From DATDPY01 sp964395765 (lineage in GTDB: Bacteria > Bacteroidota > Bacteroidia > Cytophagales > Cyclobacteriaceae): 5,870 nt of DNA. Made by a program: the position numbers and the translations under genes. The notes under the pieces are model-generated. The model made no database searches. It saw only the letters and a program-made list of their open reading frames with translations, and had not been told where the DNA came from. The first letter of the stretch is position 1, and each line of letters opens with the position of its first letter. Location of the stretch: positions 1 through 5,870 of the forward strand of contig CAYNCU010000242.1 in the NCBI GenBank assembly GCA_964395765.1, read 5' to 3'. Positions 5,856-5,870 of the stretch are shown piece after piece.

Positions 5856-5870
5856 CCCGCCCGAGGCGGG
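5856..5870. repeat. Second GC-rich hairpin CCCGCC-CGA-GGCGGG
   Basis: CCCGCC (5856-5861) pairs with GGCGGG (5865-5870) around a 3-nt CGA loop, and the window ends on its last base, so the stem may be longer. It starts two bases after the hairpin at 5826-5854, making a tandem pair of stem-loops. Confidence 0.55.

Larger units (their letters stand above)
5754..5870 (-). other. Possible 3' end of an ORF entering from beyond the window edge
   Basis: One minus-strand frame is open from the window edge to a TAA at 5754-5756, giving 38 codons that end in LQAAHKGDKEGHINELAVR. It would stop 78 bp before the sulfatase start, in the same direction, so it could be an upstream operon gene. I do not recognise the sequence. 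Its first 15 or so codons coincide with two strong GC-rich hairpins, which argues against real coding sequence. Confidence 0.2.

Noticed and set aside
1..5870. Insertion sequence, prophage, CRISPR array, defence system, tRNA or rRNA
   Set aside because: No transposase, integrase, nuclease or polymerase motif, no regular repeat-spacer array, and no tRNA- or rRNA-like sequence was seen on either strand.

Overview
The window looks like a chromosomal stretch from a member of the Bacteroidota. The base composition is AT-leaning by eye, no start codon has a clear purine-rich Shine-Dalgarno, and the intergenic DNA has a degenerate TTTG / TAnnTTTG-type promoter. The three proteins also have Bacteroidota-like features: a FecR-like secreted protein, a cyclase-TolB-TPR receptor and an LtaS-type sulfatase with a GRKS nucleophile motif. 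The phylum assignment is an inference; there is no rRNA or other marker gene in the window.

Layout from left to right: positions 1-100 contain no gene but include an AT-rich 11-bp inverted repeat. Positions 101-982 (minus) encode a secreted protein with a FecR-like N-terminal region, an Ig/Fn3-like middle and a helical C-terminus. Positions 983-1227 are a divergent AT-rich promoter region with a 20-bp-spaced direct repeat and a perfect palindrome. Positions 1228-3522 (plus) encode a large membrane protein: cytoplasmic class III nucleotide cyclase domain, one membrane helix, then a TolB/FlgO-like domain and TPR repeats predicted to be periplasmic. Positions 3523-3746 lie between two convergent genes and contain a terminator for each gene plus a long-range 16-bp inverted repeat enclosing further hairpins. 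Positions 3747-5675 (minus) encode a five-helix LTA-synthase-family sulfatase/phosphotransferase. Positions 5676-5870 hold its upstream region, a GC-rich double hairpin at the window edge, and possibly the last codons of another minus-strand ORF.

The genes do not form an obvious operon. The cyclase and the FecR-like protein are divergent and share one control region, so co-regulation is possible. The sulfatase converges on the cyclase and is insulated from it by terminators. Two of the three products act in the envelope and the third spans it, so the neighbourhood is envelope-oriented, but nothing here proves a common pathway.

No mobile element, CRISPR array, tRNA or rRNA was seen. The points most worth following up are the non-canonical substrate-selecting residues and unusual topology of the cyclase, and the nested inverted-repeat element at 3573-3727.
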